Source: Saccharomycopsis fibuligera x Saccharomycopsis cf. fibuligera (lineage: Eukaryota > Ascomycota > Saccharomycetes > Ascoideales > Saccharomycopsidaceae). From it: DNA of 64,000 nt. Made by a program: the position numbers and the translations under genes. The notes beneath the pieces were generated by a model. The model was not told where the DNA came from. It did not search any database and saw nothing but the letters and a program-made list of their open reading frames with translations. Positions 60,277 to 64,000 of this stretch are shown one piece after another. Location: positions 868,001 through 932,000 of the forward strand of contig CP012812.1 of assembly GCA_001936135.1 (NCBI GenBank). Reading direction: 5' to 3'. How positions within the stretch are numbered: position 1 is the first letter of the stretch; the number at the start of each line of letters is the position of its first letter.

Positions 60277-62241
60277 TCAATTTCGATACTTTAACTCGTT
60301 GGAATGTTTGATGCCCAACTTATGCCAATCGCATTCGTCCTTAAAATCACAAAAACTGCAGTACATCTTAAAATTTCTAAATGATGGATTAATTGGCTGT
60401 GGGGCCCTCTTACCTAACCAAAAATCAAAACTTAATTTTTCAAACCCATTATTCTCATCCATGTCTTCATTTTCATTTTTATTTTTGCCTCCGGCTTCGA
60501 CTTCATTGTTTTGTTGCAAAAAATGCTGATCGTAGTCAAATTCGAGACTCTCAAACATCGAATCACGAAAATAATAATCGACCCTTAATTCGTTTGACCA
60601 AAATGGATACAATTGTTGAAGTAACTGAGCGTATCTGTACAAGAAATATCTTAAAGTTAATGGTTGTTGCCAAACTTTAGTCAAATTGGCATAATCTTTA
60701 TAATCACTTTGTAGAGCATCTACGTTGACTACAGTGACGTTGTAATCAGCAGTGCAAGGTACGAGGAGTGGTTCTTTATCGCATCCATTGCTATTACTAT
60801 TTTCGTTGGCGGTGCCATCACCATTGATGGCAAATTTTCCTTTAAGGAGCCTGAAGTAGTCCGGAATCATGATATGTGATGCTTCTGCCAATACGATTGC
60901 AAATCCTGGAGTAATAGGTTTGTCAACGTCATAACCGTACTGTTTAGCACTTTCCAATAATGTATCGTAAGTGAAATTTGATCCTGGGTTCGCTGTCGCT
61001 GTCGTTGCTGCCGTTGCTGATGTCGATAATAATTCAAGCATGCGACGATACATCATTACTTGCATCTTAGCTCCATTCAAAACATTTTCCTGGGCTGGGA
61101 TTCGCGGCTGCTGGCGAGTTTTCACATCAGCAACAATTAACTTGGACATTATTTGGCCATTGTGTCGGGTTTCGATGGCTTGCCTTTCAGAAATGGCTTT
61201 GAGTAAACGGCCAAAGCTTGTTGTGTCTTGAAGATTAACTAGCCCTTCAGTAGCATTAGAATAGGGTTCAAAACTGGGAGAAACTGACAGATTATCATTA
61301 AAAGAGTCAAAATTTGCTTGTCCATCCCAAGCTTTGAAATACAAATGATCAACTATACCAGAAACCAAAATAAGATCATGCCTATCTCCACTGTTAGACA
61401 AAGTTTTGAACGGATTGTATTTTTGGTATTCTTCGGTAGTAAGAAAACGGCTAGTTGACCGATTGGCAAACGCATTCACCTTGATTTCTCTTGCTTCTCC
61501 ATGAACAAAAAGCGATACAAGTTTATTAATGTACCCAACAATCTCATTAGCATAAGTATCCTCCTTAGTAAGCTTTTCCGGAATTATACTCTTAGTTCTT
61601 TCAGCAAAAGTTTGATCGATTGGATGCGATTCATCTTCAAGAGCTTGGTGACTACTAGAACCTCTTCGCATTGCTAATGTTTTTTTGCGCCGTGTTCCTT
61701 TGTAAATCTCAAAGAACGATCTCAACTCACACCAGCTATTAACAAGCAATTTCGTCACTGACAACCGCTTATTAAAGACTGCATCGTTGTTAATGGTGTT
61801 AATATTATTGTTATTTCCATTTCCGTTTCTGGAACTTTTATTGTAGAAATCGTACGGACTTATTCCAAAGTTGCTGTTCAACACAAGTTCTCCATTTTGA
61901 TGCCATATTTTCAAGTCCACCGGGTCATTACTAGCAGGTTTCTGTTCGCTATTATCAGCTTTTGCAACAGACCTTTCTTTGAAAATAGTGCTGTTAATAA
62001 AATTATTTATCAATTCCATTGCATTATCCATATCAGCAGCCCTAGATTTCAGTGTAGTGCCTCGGCATTCTTCGTCATCTTTGTCTTTGTCTTCATGCGT
62101 CTTATTCTCTTGGGTATCAAGACAATCAATGTCAGGAGTTCGCGTAATTTTCGGGACATTAAACTTCAAAGTGGCTAATTTCCCAGCATCTTTCAATTTT
62201 CCGGGATATTTGCTTGACAAAGCAGCTGCTTTTCTGAGCAT
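60277..62241 (-). CDS. EXO5: Mitochondrial iron-sulfur exonuclease Exo5 (Dem1)
   Basis: 654-residue single-strand DNA exonuclease of the Exo5/Dem1 family, needed for mitochondrial genome upkeep in budding yeast. The first ATG is at 62241. The N-terminus MLRKAAALSSKYPGKLKDAG is basic and free of acids, like a mitochondrial presequence. The [4Fe-4S] ligands are one Cys early in the fold (NSWCELRSFFEIYKG, about residue 170) and three at the C-terminus (CSFCDFKDECDW). Nuclease residues are seen in DLILVSGIVDHLYFKA (first Asp), and IVADVKTRQQPRIP (DxK). Asn- and Thr-rich insertions make it longer than the 585-residue Saccharomyces protein. Confidence 0.93.
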   Translation of the reverse strand: MLRKAAALSSKYPGKLKDAGKLATLKFNVPKITRTPDIDCLDTQENKTHEDKDKDDEECRGTTLKSRAADMDNAMELINNFINSTIFKERSVAKADNSEQKPASNDPVDLKIWHQNGELVLNSNFGISPYDFYNKSSRNGNGNNNNINTINNDAVFNKRLSVTKLLVNSWCELRSFFEIYKGTRRKKTLAMRRGSSSHQALEDESHPIDQTFAERTKSIIPEKLTKEDTYANEIVGYINKLVSLFVHGEAREIKVNAFANRSTSRFLTTEEYQKYNPFKTLSNSGDRHDLILVSGIVDHLYFKAWDGQANFDSFNDNLSVSPSFEPYSNATEGLVNLQDTTSFGRLLKAISERQAIETRHNGQIMSKLIVADVKTRQQPRIPAQENVLNGAKMQVMMYRRMLELLSTSATAATTATANPGSNFTYDTLLESAKQYGYDVDKPITPGFAIVLAEASHIMIPDYFRLLKGKFAINGDGTANENSNSNGCDKEPLLVPCTADYNVTVVNVDALQSDYKDYANLTKVWQQPLTLRYFLYRYAQLLQQLYPFWSNELRVDYYFRDSMFESLEFDYDQHFLQQNNEVEAGGKNKNENEDMDENNGFEKLSFDFWLGKRAPQPINPSFRNFKMYCSFCDFKDECDWHKLGIKHSNELKYRN

Positions 62242-62713
62242 TAATGGCAAATCACGTAAGCGCAGCGTTTGTGAATGTTATTCGGTGTTAGTGTTGATGT
62301 TGATGCTACTGATGCTATCTATGCCACTTGCGATGAGGAGATGCCCGATGGCGTTGATTTTCGGCAAGGTAATAATTTCTTTTATTTTGCATTTTTCTTG
62401 CTTGCATTGCATATGAAAACGACAGCAGGAAACAAAAAATAAAAAATAACATTCTCACAGTGTTTTGGTTATCGCCTTCAAATTGACAATCACAACACTA
62501 GGAGTAGCAATATAGGCCGGAATCACTCAATTACTTTGGTAAGTTTGTATTATATTTGCGTTTTTCTTGTTGGAGCATTATTTTTAAATCATATCGACTT
62601 TGGAGAGTTGCAAACTATATTATAGTGTATCATTTGCAAATTTATTTACAATTAAAGCACCAAAGACAAAAAGTTGAAGATAGCCATATAAATAACTAAA
62701 ATCGTTAAGCACT
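62242..62713. other. Divergent promoter region
   Basis: 472 bases between EXO5 and the acidic-protein gene. No gene or clear element is seen. Confidence 0.5.
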
Positions 62714-64000
62714 ATGAGTGAATTGGACACTTCTATGACTGAGAGAGGATCTGACATAGACATGAACGATAATGGGACAGATGTCAATATTGTGGAGACC
62801 CCATTAGAGGCCGTCAGCCAAGATGACGAGGTTGTAAATGATGAAGATAAAGAAGAGGTTATTTCTGAAGAATTGGCTCCAGAAATAGAGAAACATAATT
62901 TTGGTCAAGTAGATAGCGAATTGCACCCAGAAAGCACGGCGAGACAGGACTGGAAGTTTGATGATAGCGAAGAGGCTAATTTATCTTATGAAGAGACTTC
63001 TGTGATTGTTGATAATGAACCTCTGGATGGGACTTATATTCTGGACAATCCAGGCGAAGGAAATGCAGATAAGGATAAGGACCAGACCAATATTGATGAA
63101 GGTTATGATAACGATAATAAAGATGAAGATGATGACGAAGAAAATGATGAAGAAGAAGAAGATGAAGATGGTGATGAGGGGAAGGAGGGGAAGGAGAAAG
63201 AAAAGACTAATGATGCAAACAAAAGTGTAGAAGTGAATGATTTGAGTGATAGCGAGTTCTTCAACAATGACGCTTCTATCGACAAAGATGATATCAATGC
63301 GGCTGATATGCGGGATGGCGACTTCGAAGCAAAAACTGTGATTGATAATCATGCAGTATCATCAGATAACCCGTTAGATTCTGATGCTGAGCAGGTTGAG
63401 ATAAATAATGAAAAAGTTACTGTACTGCTGACGCGAGATAAAAAGCCACAGACAAAGTCGACAAGTCTGCTTTCAGAAAATGGTCTGCAAGAGTCACATA
63501 ACCAAACAAATATGAAAGAAAGCGCTAACATTGAATTACACAAAGATACCGAGACCAAGAATAACGATTTTGAGGTGGTAGAGCTTGTTGATAGTGATGA
63601 CGAATTAAATAACAAAAAAGAAAAAGAAGAAGAAGAAGAAGAAGAGGAAAACGATCATGTGTTTGTTGATCTGGATGACAATGATGAGGTTTTCATATAT
63701 GACCAGAGAAACGTGGATAATAGCAAAGAGAGCCACAGAAAACAAACCAACAATAATGAAGAACCGCTAGTTGTGTCATCTGAAAGATTGATGGACTTCC
63801 CTGTATTATTGAAAGCTAGAGATAAAACCTTTCTTGCTTTCCATTTTGTGGATAATGGATCAGATATTCAGCATTTCCGGAATTTGCCAGTATTATTTGA
63901 AAATGGCGATTTGATCAATGAAAAAATGGAAACTTTTTTTCCTTTTTTGAGAAACGCCTTTATCAAGGCCGATAAACCTTTTGCTATTTCCCATGAGTTG
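62714..64000 (+). CDS. Acidic protein of unknown function, cut by window end
   Basis: 429 codons from ATG 62714 to the window end, with no stop. The first 340 residues are very acidic (Asp/Glu with Asn and Ser), including Glu runs at 63136-63165 and 63618-63650. From about residue 355 the sequence becomes ordinary and probably folded: LMDFPVLLKARDKTFLAFHF, then LPVLFENGDLINEKMETFFPFLRNAFI. I do not recognise the family. Repeated SD and DSDDE motifs look like casein kinase II sites. An acidic N-terminus before a folded domain fits chromatin or nucleolar proteins, but that is a guess. Confidence 0.8.
   Translation, partial: MSELDTSMTERGSDIDMNDNGTDVNIVETPLEAVSQDDEVVNDEDKEEVISEELAPEIEKHNFGQVDSELHPESTARQDWKFDDSEEANLSYEETSVIVDNEPLDGTYILDNPGEGNADKDKDQTNIDEGYDNDNKDEDDDEENDEEEEDEDGDEGKEGKEKEKTNDANKSVEVNDLSDSEFFNNDASIDKDDINAADMRDGDFEAKTVIDNHAVSSDNPLDSDAEQVEINNEKVTVLLTRDKKPQTKSTSLLSENGLQESHNQTNMKESANIELHKDTETKNNDFEVVELVDSDDELNNKKEKEEEEEEEENDHVFVDLDDNDEVFIYDQRNVDNSKESHRKQTNNNEEPLVVSSERLMDFPVLLKARDKTFLAFHFVDNGSDIQHFRNLPVLFENGDLINEKMETFFPFLRNAFIKADKPFAISHEL

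Overview
The window is AT-rich, compact yeast nuclear DNA from the Saccharomycotina, most likely the CTG-Ser group (Candida/Lodderomyces type; genus and species are an inference). Reasons: genes nearly all have recognisable budding-yeast counterparts; introns are few and small with GTATGT/GTAAGT-type 5' sites, TACTAAC-like branch sites and a 3' AG close behind; there are L1-like LINE remnants of the kind seen in Candida (Zorro); long Asn/Gln tracts are common; and a base-by-base scan of the catalase gene (556 codons) found no in-frame CTG codon. No site here proves that CTG is read as serine.

Layout, 1-20 kb: a kinesin with an altered switch II; ARC15 (one intron); a catalase (minus); a short-chain dehydrogenase (one intron); a WD40 protein; the EFM4 methyltransferase; YRB2 (minus); SNP1/U1-70K with an intron directly after its ATG; a second kinesin related to the first; a LINE scrap beside tRNA-Trp(CCA). 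20-41 kb: RET2; PDE1 (minus); a 3.1-kb stretch with no convincing gene; KGD4 (minus; its first exon lies 387 bases away across an intron); an RMD8-type protein (minus); an ankyrin protein; KAP114; TAD1 (minus); a three-exon gene (minus) whose end looks like the XPF-like/HhH region of the meiotic protein Zip2/SHOC1. 41-64 kb: EAF1 (again ATG then intron); a VHS/FYVE-like protein ending in 78 asparagines (minus); ORC4; ROT1; a 2.2-kb tRNA-Lys/LINE/LINE/tRNA-Val cluster; a large protein I cannot name; EXO5 (minus); and an acidic protein cut by the window end.

The genes are ordinary, mostly monocistronic housekeeping loci and do not form a pathway cluster. Themes that recur are nuclear transport (YRB2, KAP114), splicing (SNP1), secretory traffic (RET2, the FYVE-like protein, ROT1), chromatin and replication (EAF1, ORC4, EXO5) and microtubule motors (two related kinesins). 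Seven spliceosomal introns in six genes can be placed from the sequence. Two tRNA genes have very short introns (11 and 10 bases).

The parts most worth a second look are: the kinesin pair, one with DLACSE instead of DLAGSE and the other under an Mcm1-forkhead composite site with a cluster of SPxK/R sites; the Zip2-like gene with a URS1-like element upstream; the tail-to-tail LINE remnants between tRNA genes and the TATA-like element shared by all three tRNA genes; and the 3.1-kb gene-free stretch.
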